DNA from: Candidatus Accumulibacter proximus
Lineage (GTDB): Bacteria > Pseudomonadota > Gammaproteobacteria > Burkholderiales > Rhodocyclaceae
Length of the DNA: 17,131 bases
NCBI GenBank assembly: GCA_016709675.1
Contig: JADJMH010000024.1
Coordinates: 1-17,131, forward strand
Direction of reading: 5' to 3'
The number at the start of each line of letters is the position of its first letter. Positions within the stretch are counted from its first letter, which is position 1. Below are positions 1 to 7,688 of this stretch, piece by piece. The position numbers and the translations under genes were made by a program. The notes under the pieces were generated by a model. That model searched no databases. It was not told the origin of the DNA and was given only the letters and a program-made list of their open reading frames with translations.

Positions 1-526
1 GATCGCCGCAGACAACGGGTTCCGCGCTGCCGGCGCGGACGCTGCTGCGGCCGAACGCGGCCGCGTGCAAACCGTTTCCTGCGGCTGGACCCGGCCACGC
101 CGAGCACGGCGAGGGCGAAAGCTATGCAGGCGGGGCGGTGTATCGGCATCGTTCTGGTTGCGGGTCCAGCGGCTGCCTGCGTGCCGATAGCTGTAGCTGC
201 CATCGCAAGTATTGCCGGCACGGCCGAAGGGGAAGCATCTTCTTCCGCTCCTGATTGGTCAACTAAAACACACCCAAGGAAAGAGTGTCCACGGGAGGTC
301 ACAGTCCTTAGTGCGGCTAGGCTCTCAGCACGGTCGACGCCGATCGGACTCGCGAGTGCGACTGACGACAGCACAAGGGATCGCCAGACAGCAGGCGATC
401 ATCAGCAAATATCGATCGTTTGTTCAAGCCTGCCCCCATATTCGTGTGACTTTGCATCAGCACCAGTATCGGTCAGCGGCTTTCGACCTTACACTGGCGT
501 CATGACGAGACACTCTTGATCGAAAA
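1..526. other. Leading region with no recognisable gene
   Basis: No protein family is recognisable in any frame. One + strand frame stays open from the window edge to 519, but its translation is rich in Arg, Ala and Ser, shows no domain, and looks like chance openness in GC-rich DNA. Another frame begins with a plausible stretch but reaches a stop at about 190. The 3' part should hold the promoter of the downstream LysR gene. A perfect 10-bp palindrome, CGTCATGACG, lies at 498-507, about 20 bases before that gene's start. A broken end of a gene lying to the left of the window cannot be excluded. Confidence 0.5.
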
Positions 527-1468
527 TTGAAAATCAGGAATTTGCAGGATCTCCGCGTCTTCGTGCTGGCTGCCGACAGCGGGAGCCTCTCGACAGCGGC
601 CCACATGCTCGATTTGTCTCCTGCAGTAGCCAGTGCCAGCCTGAAACGGCTGGAATCCGATCTGGGTGCCGTATTGCTCGTACGCTCCACCAGGAGCCTG
701 CGTCTGAGTCCGGAGGGAGAAAGCCTGTTGCCGGCAGCCCGTTGCGCACTGGCTGAACTGAGTAATGCGCTCGACGACATTGCCCAGGTGCGCAGCAGCC
801 TGCGCGAGGAGTTGCGCGTTTCGATGCCATCGGACCTTGGGCGGAATCATCTGCTGGCCTGGCTCGACAGCTTCCTGCTTCAACACCCCGACGTCACGCT
901 GCGCACGCATGTTTCCGATCGCCCGGCAGACCTCTACCAACAACCGGTCGATATTGCCATACGCTATACGGACACGGCGGATTCGGGGTTGGTCGCGCTG
1001 CCCATCCGGTCCGCCAACCGGCGTGTTCTCTGTGCAGCACCGAACTATCTGGCGCGCCACGGCGTACCGACCGTGCCGGGGGAACTGTCGCGACACAATT
1101 GCCTGCGATTCCGACTCGGGAGCGCCCTGCACGAACACTGGCGCTTCAGCCTGGAGGGGCAGGAGATCGTGGTAACCGTCAATGGGAACCGGATCGCTGA
1201 CGACGGTGACGCCGTGCATCGCTGGGCCCTTGCTGGCCACGGCATTGCCTACAAGTCGGCGCTGGATGTCGGCAAAAGCATAGCGGCCGGCCTTCTGGTG
1301 CCGCTCTGTACCGAATGGACCACCGAGGCGGCGCCATTGTCACTGGTCTGTGCCGATCGTCGCCAGTTGTCGCCGCTTGTCATGCTGTTGCGCGACCACT
1401 TGCAGCTGTGCTGCGCGAACCTGGCTGAGGGCTTCCAGGCCTCCTGGCCTTTCAGCCCCGCTCGTTGA
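527..1468 (+). CDS. LysR-family transcriptional regulator
   Basis: A 313-residue protein, the normal length for LysR-type regulators. The N-terminal winged helix-turn-helix (about residues 5-62) is clear: NLQDLRVFVLAADSGSLSTA, then spaced Ser/Ala residues, a KRLESDLG recognition region and the LxLSPEGE wing. Residues about 90-300 form the periplasmic-binding-like effector domain, including a VDIAIRYTD segment typical of the family. The start is TTG at 527: the frame is closed by a TGA at 503-505 and no ATG or GTG lies between, so the TTG gives the only full helix-turn-helix. No strong Shine-Dalgarno is seen. Family members act as DNA-binding homotetramers, often on a divergent neighbour; here the left neighbour is not identifiable and the right one is co-oriented 127 bases away, so the target and effector are unknown. 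Confidence 0.9.
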   Translation: MKIRNLQDLRVFVLAADSGSLSTAAHMLDLSPAVASASLKRLESDLGAVLLVRSTRSLRLSPEGESLLPAARCALAELSNALDDIAQVRSSLREELRVSMPSDLGRNHLLAWLDSFLLQHPDVTLRTHVSDRPADLYQQPVDIAIRYTDTADSGLVALPIRSANRRVLCAAPNYLARHGVPTVPGELSRHNCLRFRLGSALHEHWRFSLEGQEIVVTVNGNRIADDGDAVHRWALAGHGIAYKSALDVGKSIAAGLLVPLCTEWTTEAAPLSLVCADRRQLSPLVMLLRDHLQLCCANLAEGFQASWPFSPAR

Positions 1469-1553
1469 TTGCTGATCTGTGTCCGCAATGCCATGGCTAC
1501 TGCCATTCGGCGCCGCGCCGGCCGCGTTACTGTCGCTTGATGGCCAGATCGAC

Positions 1554-1559
1554 TATATT
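1554..1559 (+). promoter_or_regulatory. Possible -10 box before the IMPDH-like gene
   Basis: TATATT lies about 36 bases upstream of the ATG at 1596 and is a good sigma-70 -10 match. No convincing -35 hexamer sits 16-18 bases further upstream, so this is only a candidate. It would separate this gene from the LysR gene that ends at 1468. Confidence 0.3.
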
Positions 1560-1595
1560 CCCGAGTCGAACCGTAACCTAACGAAAGACTGACAC

Positions 1596-3104
1596 ATGGC
1601 AACGAGCAGGTGGCCGAACGTGGACGGCGCCTTCGCCGCTGCGCCGGACGAGGCGGCGTTCTGGACCGGCAGGACCTTCGACGATTTCCTGTTCCGGCCG
1701 CAGAAGACGGATTTGCAGACCCGCCGCAATATCAGCGTGAACTCGCTGCTGACGGCGGACGTGGCGTTGGATCTGCCGATCGTTTCGTCGAACATGGACA
1801 GCGTGACCGGCGCCCACATGGCGCGGGCCATGGCCATGCACGGCGGCATAGGGGTCGTGCATCGTGGCATGAGCATCGTGCGCCAGGCGTCCGAAGTCGG
1901 CGTGGTGAAGCGCAGCCAGAGCGCTGTGATCGTCAGTCCGCGGCGCCTGCCGGCGGGCACCACGATCCGCCAGGCCAGGCGTTTTGCGCGGCAGAACGGC
2001 ATCACCGGCATCCTGATCGAGACGGCCAGCGGCTCGAACGTGCTGGCCGGCTTGCTCTCGAACCGCGACACGCCGGTGCATGGTGCTGACGAAGATCGAC
2101 CGGTCGACGATTTCATGACACCGCTGTCCCGCCTGGTGACCGGCGCGCCGGACATCTCCACTGACGAGGCCGAACGGCTGATGTTCGAACACCGCATCGA
2201 GCGCCTGCCGCTGATCGATGGCGAGAATCGCATCCATGGGCTCATCACGCGCCGCGACATCAATCTCAAGCGTGAACAACCCGGCGCCAGCAAGGACAGC
2301 GCCGGCCACCTCCGCTGCGCCGCGGCGGTCGGCGCGCGCGGCGATTACCTGGAGCGGGCCGCCGCGCTGCTGGAGGCCGGCGCCGATCTGCTGTTCATCG
2401 ACATCGCCCACGGCCACTCGGTCATCATGGAGCAGGCGGTCGCCGGGCTGCGGGGCAAGTTTGGCAGCGTGCCACTGGTTTGCGGCAACGTTGCGACCGG
2501 TGCCGGCGCGCGCTTCCTGCGCGATATCGGTGCCGATGCCGTCAAGGTCGGGGTCGGGCCGGGCCGCGGCTGCCGCACGCGGCTGGAAACGGCGGCCGGT
2601 GTGCCGCAGCTGCAGGCCATCCGCGAGGCCTATCTCGCCGTCGGTGACAGCGTGCCGATCATGGCCGACGGCGGGGTGAAAACCGACAAGGACATCTTTC
2701 TCGCCCTGATCTGCGGGGCGTCGACGGTGATGCTCGGCAGCGCGCTGTCCGGCACCGACGAGGCGCCGGGCCGCGTGATAGAGGATCCGGCGACCCACCT
2801 GAAGAAAAAGATTTACCGCGGCATGACCTCGCCCGAGGCCGTGCTGGAAACGCTGTACGACAACGGCAGCAGCGAAGATCTCGACGCGGCGCTCGAAACC
2901 CCGCCCGAAGGCCAGGAAATCCAGGTGCCTTACCGCGGCAGCGTCAGCAGCATCCTGCAGCGCATCCGCGGCCACCTGCAGTCATCGGTGAGCTACGGCG
3001 GCGAGATCACGCTGGCGGCGGTGCGGGAGAAAGTGCTGCTTGATCCGACCGCGTTCCTGGTGCCGCTGAGCACGGCCGCGCGCATCGAATCCTACGAGCG
3101 CTGA
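1596..3104 (+). CDS. IMP dehydrogenase/GMP reductase family protein with CBS pair (divergent GuaB paralogue)
   Basis: A 502-residue protein with the TIM-barrel layout of IMPDH interrupted by a CBS (Bateman) module. Visible parts are SSNMDSVTGAHMA (about 64-76), two CBS segments (about 110-225, ending GLLSNRD and GLITRRD), a FIDIAHGHS strand (268-275), the active-site loop GVGPGRGCRTR with the expected nucleophile Cys326, and MADGGVKTDKD (356-366). Length fits IMPDH (about 490-500). Departures are clear: canonical loops read GSICTTR where this has GRGCRTR, and the flap lacks the usual Arg-Tyr dyad (it reads SPEAVLETLYDNGSSEDL at 412-429). DIAHGHS is also the form common in bacterial GMP reductases. 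So it should act on IMP or GMP in guanine nucleotide metabolism, but whether it oxidises IMP, reduces GMP or does something else cannot be decided. It is probably not the housekeeping guaB. The AACGAAAGA stretch before the ATG is a weak ribosome-binding site. Confidence 0.82.
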   Translation: MATSRWPNVDGAFAAAPDEAAFWTGRTFDDFLFRPQKTDLQTRRNISVNSLLTADVALDLPIVSSNMDSVTGAHMARAMAMHGGIGVVHRGMSIVRQASEVGVVKRSQSAVIVSPRRLPAGTTIRQARRFARQNGITGILIETASGSNVLAGLLSNRDTPVHGADEDRPVDDFMTPLSRLVTGAPDISTDEAERLMFEHRIERLPLIDGENRIHGLITRRDINLKREQPGASKDSAGHLRCAAAVGARGDYLERAAALLEAGADLLFIDIAHGHSVIMEQAVAGLRGKFGSVPLVCGNVATGAGARFLRDIGADAVKVGVGPGRGCRTRLETAAGVPQLQAIREAYLAVGDSVPIMADGGVKTDKDIFLALICGASTVMLGSALSGTDEAPGRVIEDPATHLKKKIYRGMTSPEAVLETLYDNGSSEDLDAALETPPEGQEIQVPYRGSVSSILQRIRGHLQSSVSYGGEITLAAVREKVLLDPTAFLVPLSTAARIESYER

Positions 3105-3645
3105 GAGCCCGCGCGTGCTCCGATCTGAACGCCGGCGGCCGGCGCCGTCGAGGCGAGCGCCTTGCATGCCTTCATGGCCGGTCGGCTTGCGGGCCAGGAC
3201 CCGTCGTTGGGCTCGCATTGAGCAAACGACCGTTCGGGCCGACGAGGAGTCTGGCGGCTCGGGTCGATGACGATCTGCTTCGCCAGGACTCAGTCGCCGT
3301 TCGACGCGGTCACTTTTTTGACCATTGCCATGACCGCTCCAGGCCCTGAGCGGCCACCGAGTTTTCGTGGTTTGCTGTCGGCAGTCGACCCAGAGCCGAC
3401 GGTGGAGGCTCTTGAAGGCGGCCGTTGCTCGTAACCGTCCGCCACGCGGAAGCTGCCGTTCGATCTTCAGCAGTGCTTATTCTTGCCTGACCGGCAGCTT
3501 TGAAGGAGGAGCGGCCAGTGTGTGCGGGATGGGGTCCGTCGGCATCCGGCCAGAAGCAGACGGCGCGGTAGTCCAGGATTCGATCGTTTGGGCCACTGCT
3601 CTTCTGCCGAAACCGGACGGAGCCGTGACTGCAGCAATGCGTAGG
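3105..3645. other. Gene-poor stretch, possible degenerate intergenic repeat
   Basis: No reading frame here carries a recognisable domain. The sequence has several GC-rich imperfect palindromes, among them one just after the IMPDH-like gene (about 3131-3150) that lacks a T-run and so is not a standard terminator. An inverted repeat is listed separately. The stretch may be decayed mobile or repeat DNA flanking the transposase remnant to its right; that is inference. Confidence 0.4.
3450..3500. repeat. Inverted repeat AAGCTGCCG / CGGCAGCTT
   Basis: AAGCTGCCG at 3450-3458 is repeated in perfect inverted form at 3492-3500; with one or two mismatches the arms extend to about 13 bases (GAAGCTGCCGTTC against GACCGGCAGCTTT). 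The 33-base spacing makes a loose stem-loop. No T-run follows on either strand, so it does not look like a terminator. It may be an arm of an intergenic repeat family or of a decayed insertion element. Confidence 0.45.
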
Positions 3646-3941
3646 ATGCCAACACCCCGGAGTGACGAACTGGTCGGCATACGACCAGGGCTTGGTCAAC
3701 CGAAACAATCTGACGATCTGGTTCGATGACGCGAGTATTCGGGATCAGTGACAGCCCCACCACCGGTCGGCGTGGCAAGCCAGGGCTGTACTCGGAAAGC
3801 GCTTTTCAGACCTGCCTGACGATCAAGGCCTTGTTCCAGTTGCCCTGCCGCGCCACGGAAGGGGTGATCAAGTCGCTGATGCGCCTGTGTCACCTGGTCC
3901 TGCCGGTACCGGACCACACCCATCCTGAAGGGCGATCCTGA
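3646..3941 (+). pseudogene. IS5-type transposase, N-terminal remnant (frameshifted)
   Basis: Only the first 95 or so residues of an IS5-family transposase are visible, spread over more than one frame. An ATG at 3646 gives MPTPRS; a shifted frame gives TNWSAYDQGLVNRNNLTIWF followed by DDASIRDQ and a stop near 3735; a third frame gives RRGKPGLYSESAFQTCLTIK and continues through SLMRLCHLVLPVPDHT to a stop at 3939-3941. This order (xxNWxxY, LTxWFD, GKRGxxxxYSDxAIQTCLT, LLRLxxLxxxVPDxxT) is the N-terminal region of IS5-group transposases. The DDE catalytic domain that should follow is not found in any frame before recG, and no terminal inverted repeats or target duplication were located. It is a dead relic. 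Confidence 0.75.
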
Positions 3942-4144
3942 GCCATGCGTCCACGGCTGTTCGGTCTGCGCCCTGACAGCCAACCGTCGTGCGCCATGCG
4001 TGCCCTTGCCCATGCCCATGCCACTCGCTGTCGCGGCTGTCGTCGGCGCAGGAGGCCAGGCTTCCCTGCTTATCGGCTCGTGGGGCAACGGGCAGCTGCG
4101 ATGGGCGTCATTGCGGAACGATCCATCGTCTTCCCACTCGCTGA
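3942..4144. other. Intergenic, downstream of recG; no gene seen
   Basis: About 200 bases between the transposase relic and the 3' end of recG. No frame matches the rest of an IS5 transposase. No clear hairpin with a T-run is visible on the - strand to end recG transcription. Confidence 0.4.
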
Positions 4145-6196
4145 TCAGGCTTTCAGCAGTTCCTCCCGACTCCCCAGCCAGCGCAAGAGGTGGCGCTCGG
4201 CACGCCCGGGATCGTCACGCAGCAATTGCACCGCCAAGGCTCGCGCCAGTTCGACCAGATCGGCATCGGCTTCCAGGTCGGCGTAGCGCAGCAGGGGGAC
4301 CCCCGACTGGCGGCTGCCGACGAACTCGCCGGGACCACGCAGATGCAGATCCTGGCGAGCGATCTCGAAACCGTCCGTCTGCTCGAAGATGATCTTCAGC
4401 CGCGCACGCGCCATCGCCGACAGTGGCTGCTGATAGAGCAGCACGCAAACCGAGTCGTGGCTGCCGCGTCCGACTCGTCCGCGCAGCTGATGAATCTGCG
4501 AAAGGCCGAAACGCTCTGCGTGTTCGATCACCATCAGACTGGCATTCGGGACGTCGACACCGACTTCGATGACGGTTGTCGCCACCAGGACATCAATCTC
4601 GCCGGCAGCAAAGGCAGCCATCACCGTGGCCTTGTCATTGCCCCGCAGGCGGCCATGTACCAGACCGATACGCAAATCCGGGAGTTCGGCGCTGAGCGCG
4701 GCGTGGGTATCGAGTGCCGCCTGCAGATCAAGCTTGACCGACTCCTCGACCAAGGGACAGACCCAGTAGGCCTGTCGCCCCTCGGCGACCACGGCGCGCA
4801 CCGCTGCCACCACTTCGTCCCGTCGGCTGTCGGAAAACAGCCGGGTCCTCACCGGCGATCGGCCCGCCGGCATTTCGTCGATCAGTGAAACATCGAGGTC
4901 GGCGTAGTAGCTCATTGCCAGCGTGCGCGGAATCGGCGTCGCTGACATCATCAACTGGTGCGGATTGGCACCCTTTCGCCGCAGATCCAGCCGCTGCACG
5001 ACGCCGAAGCGGTGCTGCTCGTCGACGATGGCCAGCCCAAGACGGGCGAAGTCGATGCTCTCCTGGATCAGCGCGTGCGTGCCGACCACCAGCTGCGCCG
5101 TCGTCGCGGCCTGCAACTGCTTCACCCGCCTGACCTTCCTGCCCAGACTCCCGACCACGCACACCACCTCAATGCCGAGCGGTTCGAGCCAGGTACGCAG
5201 TTTCAGGAAATGCTGCTCGGCCAGAATTTCGGTCGGTGCCATGAACGCCGTCTGATGGCCCGCCTCGATGGTCTGACATGCCGCCAGCGCAGCGACGATC
5301 GTCTTGCCGCAGCCGACGTCGCCCTGCAGCAGACGCTGCATCGGGTAGGGATGCTCGAGGTCGGCGGCAATCTCGGCTGCGACTCGCTGCTGCGCGCCGG
5401 TCAGGGCAAAGGGAAGCGATGCCTTGAGACGGCTGGCGAGTTCGCCGGTGGCCAGCAATACCGGCGCGCCCCTGGTCCGGCGAGCCAGGTAGGCGCGGCG
5501 CAGAGAAAGCTGCTGCGCGAGCAACTCGTCGAACTTGATTCGCCGCCAGGCGGGATGGCTGCGGGTCTGCAGCGCGGCGGCCGAGACCTCAGGCGGCGGT
5601 GCGTGCAACAGCGCGACCGCGGTCGCCAACGGTGGCAGAAAATGGCGGTCGCACCAGGCGGCATCGAGCACCTCCGCCAGATCGGTATCTCGCAGCGCGC
5701 TGCCGATCAGCTTGCGCAAAGCGCCCTGGGTCAGCCCGGCGGTGGTCGGATAAACCGGCGTCAACGATTGCGGCAGTGCTTCGGCCTTGCTCAGGATACG
5801 GTAGCGAGGATGCACCATCTCCCGCCCGTGCAGACCGTGGCGGATCTCGCCGAAAATGCGCAGCCTGCTTCCCTGCTCGCGCGCCGCTTCCAGCGCCCGC
5901 TGCTGGCTGCCGTAGAACCTCAGGAAGCGCAGGTCAAGGGTGCTGCGCTCACCGCTCGCATCGCTGACCCGGACTACCAGTTGGCGACGCGGCGCCAACC
6001 TGACCGAGAGATCGAGGAGTTCACCTTCGACCTGCACCGGGACGCCAAAGGGTGCCTCGGCAATGCCGGTGAGTCGCGTCTCGTCCTCGTAGCGCAAGGG
6101 AAGATGCAGGACGAGATCCTGGTGTCGCTCCAGACCGAGCTTTCGCAGCCGGATCCTGATTGCTGGCGGCGCATCGATCGCCGCCTCTGGCGGCAT
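4145..6196 (-). CDS. recG: ATP-dependent DNA helicase RecG
   Basis: A 683-residue protein, close to the family's usual 690. RecG remodels stalled replication forks and branched recombination intermediates in the cytoplasm. The N-terminal wedge/OB region (about 1-150) contains LPLRYEDET; the helicase core has the Q-motif-like LTGAQQRVAAEI, Walker A GDVGCGKT (292-299), MAPTEILAEQHF (motif Ia), DEQH (392-395, motif II), MSATPIPRTLA (motif III), LVHGRLRG, ATTVIEVGVDVPNAS and QLRGRVGRG (motif VI). Near the C-terminus RGPGEFVGSRQSGVP is the TRG motif needed for fork translocation. All key residues are present and the gene is intact. The ATG at 6196 shares its A with the TGA of ridA (TGATG), which implies translational coupling and a shared transcript with ridA. 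Confidence 0.97.
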   Translation of the reverse strand: MPPEAAIDAPPAIRIRLRKLGLERHQDLVLHLPLRYEDETRLTGIAEAPFGVPVQVEGELLDLSVRLAPRRQLVVRVSDASGERSTLDLRFLRFYGSQQRALEAAREQGSRLRIFGEIRHGLHGREMVHPRYRILSKAEALPQSLTPVYPTTAGLTQGALRKLIGSALRDTDLAEVLDAAWCDRHFLPPLATAVALLHAPPPEVSAAALQTRSHPAWRRIKFDELLAQQLSLRRAYLARRTRGAPVLLATGELASRLKASLPFALTGAQQRVAAEIAADLEHPYPMQRLLQGDVGCGKTIVAALAACQTIEAGHQTAFMAPTEILAEQHFLKLRTWLEPLGIEVVCVVGSLGRKVRRVKQLQAATTAQLVVGTHALIQESIDFARLGLAIVDEQHRFGVVQRLDLRRKGANPHQLMMSATPIPRTLAMSYYADLDVSLIDEMPAGRSPVRTRLFSDSRRDEVVAAVRAVVAEGRQAYWVCPLVEESVKLDLQAALDTHAALSAELPDLRIGLVHGRLRGNDKATVMAAFAAGEIDVLVATTVIEVGVDVPNASLMVIEHAERFGLSQIHQLRGRVGRGSHDSVCVLLYQQPLSAMARARLKIIFEQTDGFEIARQDLHLRGPGEFVGSRQSGVPLLRYADLEADADLVELARALAVQLLRDDPGRAERHLLRWLGSREELLKA

Positions 6197-6579
6197 CAGC
6201 CGCCAAGCACCATGACCGCGTCGGCTTCAACCAGCGCTCCGCGCGGCAGCGAAGCCACCCCGACTGCAGCACGGGCCGGGAAAGGCTCGGCGAAATAGCA
6301 GGCCATCACTTCGTTCACCGTCGTGAAATTGACCAGATCGGTGAGGTAGACGTTGAGTTTGACGACATCAGCCAGCGAACCGCCGGCAGCCTCCGCCACC
6401 GCCTTCAGGTTGTCGAAGACCCGCACGATCTGTGCGTCGATCCCTTCAACCAGCTTCATCGTCACCGGGTCCAGGCCGATCTGACCCGACAGATAGACGG
6501 TGTCGGCAACCTTGACCGCCTGCGAGTAGGTACCGATTGCTGCCGGCGCGTGCGGTGTTGAAATGATCATTCTGGCCAT
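6196..6579 (-). CDS. ridA: RidA family reactive enamine/imine deaminase
   Basis: A 127-residue protein of the YjgF/YER057c/UK114 family. RidA hydrolyses reactive 2-aminoacrylate-type enamines or imines released by PLP enzymes; it acts as a cytoplasmic trimer. Conserved elements are IGTYSQAV (residues 15-22), YLSGQIGLDP, VVKLNVYLTD, and the substrate-carboxylate Arg103 in FPARAAVGVASLP with Glu118 in VEADAV. A longer open frame reaches 6669, but the ATG at 6579 is chosen: it has AGAGGA 7 bases upstream and the MARMIIST start is normal for the family. The stop overlaps the recG start by one base. A TPR gene is divergent, starting 73 bases away. Confidence 0.94.
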   Translation of the reverse strand: MARMIISTPHAPAAIGTYSQAVKVADTVYLSGQIGLDPVTMKLVEGIDAQIVRVFDNLKAVAEAAGGSLADVVKLNVYLTDLVNFTTVNEVMACYFAEPFPARAAVGVASLPRGALVEADAVMVLGG

Positions 6580-6601
6580 GGCGCTGTCCTCTACAATGCA
6601 T

Positions 6602-6644
6602 CCGGTTGAAACCGGGGAGTTTAAACTGGGCATACTAAACTGGG
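6602..6644. repeat. Palindrome and 14-bp-spaced direct repeat in the ridA/TPR divergent region
   Basis: CCGGTT-GA-AACCGG (6602-6615) is a 6-bp-arm palindrome with a two-base centre. Just after it TAAACTGGG occurs twice, at 6622-6630 and 6636-6644, a spacing of 14 bases. All lie in the 73-base gap between the divergent ridA and TPR starts. A possible + strand promoter is TTGAAA (6606-6611) with CATACT (6631-6636), spacing 19, which is poor. The repeats could be a regulator site; no regulator is identified. Confidence 0.4.
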
Positions 6645-6652
6645 AAACCCAT

Positions 6653-6991
6653 ATGACGACGACGCTCATCGCGAATCTCGAAAAACTGCTCGGTGGCCCG
6701 CGTGATAGCGCCTTGCTGCGTTATTCACTTGGCAACGAGTATCTCAAGGCCGGTCATTCTGAACAAGCAGTCATCCACCTGTGTGCAGCGCTGGCACGCG
6801 ACCCAGGCTACTCCGCCGCGTGGAAGCTGCTCGGAAAGGCGCTGAGCGAGGCCGGGCAACCTGGCGAGGCGCTCGCCGCGTATGAACAGGGAATCGTCGT
6901 CGCCGAAACCCGGGGCGACCTTCAGGCAGCCCGGGAGATGACGGTTTTTGCCCGGCGGCTGCGCCGCCAACCGCCAGCGGCAGAACGCTGA
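6653..6991 (+). CDS. Small tetratricopeptide repeat protein
   Basis: A 112-residue protein. Two TPR units are visible: residues about 20-53 (RYSLGNEYLKAGHSEQAVIH) and 54-87 (WKLLGKALSEAGQPGEALAA), followed by a basic helix ending RRLRRQPPAAER. There is no signal peptide or membrane segment, so it is probably a cytoplasmic protein-interaction module; the partner is unknown. The start is the ATG at 6653; a longer frame opens at 6563 but would overlap the ridA start, and the conserved-looking part begins with MTTTLIANLEKLL. The ribosome-binding site is weak (TGGGAA). It is divergent from ridA-recG and converges on the SPOR gene with only 4 bases between the stops. Confidence 0.8.
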   Translation: MTTTLIANLEKLLGGPRDSALLRYSLGNEYLKAGHSEQAVIHLCAALARDPGYSAAWKLLGKALSEAGQPGEALAAYEQGIVVAETRGDLQAAREMTVFARRLRRQPPAAER

Positions 6992-6995
6992 GGGC

Positions 6996-7673
6996 CTACG
7001 GCCTGCCACCCTTGAGCAACACCGGATCCGCCGCGATCCCGAGGGTCTGCAGTTTGCGGCGAGCCGCGTCGGCTTCAGCACGACTCCTGAACGGGCCAAC
7101 CTGCAGGCGCGTCTCGATGTTTGAGGGGAGGCCTTCCTGTGCCAGCCTGGCCTGAAGTTCTGCGGCCCGCTGCTGATCGGGCAGCGGGCTCGACTGCAGG
7201 GCATGGCCGGACAGCGGGCGCGGCGGAACAGCAACGAGTGGAGGGACCGACGGGGCCGCCTCGCTAACGGCCGGTGCCCGGCTGGGGTCGGTGGCAGGTG
7301 ACGACGCTTCAACCGGTGGCAGCAATTGTTCGATGGCGGCGCCACTGGCCTGCGCACCGGCCAGCACCGGCACGACGACGGGTGCATCGACCAGTGGTTC
7401 GGCGACTTTCAAGGCTGGCAGCGCCTTTTTGACCGGTACCGGTTCGGTAAACTGCGGACCACTGGCCATTGGATCATCGGGCGGACTCAGGTAATCAAGT
7501 ACCGGCCACGCAGCCAGCAGCAGCACGATCAACAAGCCGGCAGCGCCCATCCGCCAGTGCAGCTGGCGCCTGAGAGCCGCTTGCTGGTCCGCCGCTGCCG
7601 GGGCCTTGCCAAGCACGGCGGCGGCTGGCGCGGGGCCCGTTGCCGGGGTACTGCTTTGCTGTCGAATCGCCAT
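6996..7673 (-). CDS. SPOR-domain inner-membrane protein
   Basis: A 225-residue protein. A short cytoplasmic N-terminus (1-40) is followed by one membrane helix (about 42-60, MGAAGLLIVLLLAAWPVLDY), a long Pro/Ala/Val-rich linker (about 62-160) and a C-terminal SPOR domain (about 165-222, with TRLQVGPFRSRAEADAARRK and LQTLGI). SPOR domains bind denuded peptidoglycan glycans, often at the division septum, so the protein is likely a bitopic membrane protein with its C-terminus in the periplasm. It is downstream of the DUF2802 gene with 15 bases between stop and start, so the two are probably co-transcribed. It is not obviously FtsN: the N-terminal motifs of FtsN are absent. Confidence 0.85.
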   Translation of the reverse strand: MAIRQQSSTPATGPAPAAAVLGKAPAAADQQAALRRQLHWRMGAAGLLIVLLLAAWPVLDYLSPPDDPMASGPQFTEPVPVKKALPALKVAEPLVDAPVVVPVLAGAQASGAAIEQLLPPVEASSPATDPSRAPAVSEAAPSVPPLVAVPPRPLSGHALQSSPLPDQQRAAELQARLAQEGLPSNIETRLQVGPFRSRAEADAARRKLQTLGIAADPVLLKGGRP

Positions 7674-7688
7674 CGGCCCGTTCCGCCT

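Noticed and set aside
124..519. Open frame on the + strand in the leading region, 131 codons
   Set aside because: No domain or family character, Arg/Ser/Ala-rich composition and no ribosome-binding site; it looks like chance openness in GC-rich DNA.
1578..2975. Long - strand open frame opposite the IMPDH-like gene
   Set aside because: It is antisense to a clear protein family member and its translation is His/Arg/Ala-rich with no motif.
3131..3150. GC-rich palindrome after the IMPDH-like gene, considered as a terminator
   Set aside because: No T-run follows on the + strand and the pairing is chance-level for this base composition.
4958..6298. A 446-codon + strand open frame opposite recG and ridA
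   Set aside because: Antisense shadow of intact recG; no recognisable protein.
6992..6995. Bidirectional terminator between the convergent TPR and SPOR genes
   Set aside because: Only 4 bases separate the stops; GGCC-TAC-GGCC nearby is too short a stem and lacks a T-run.
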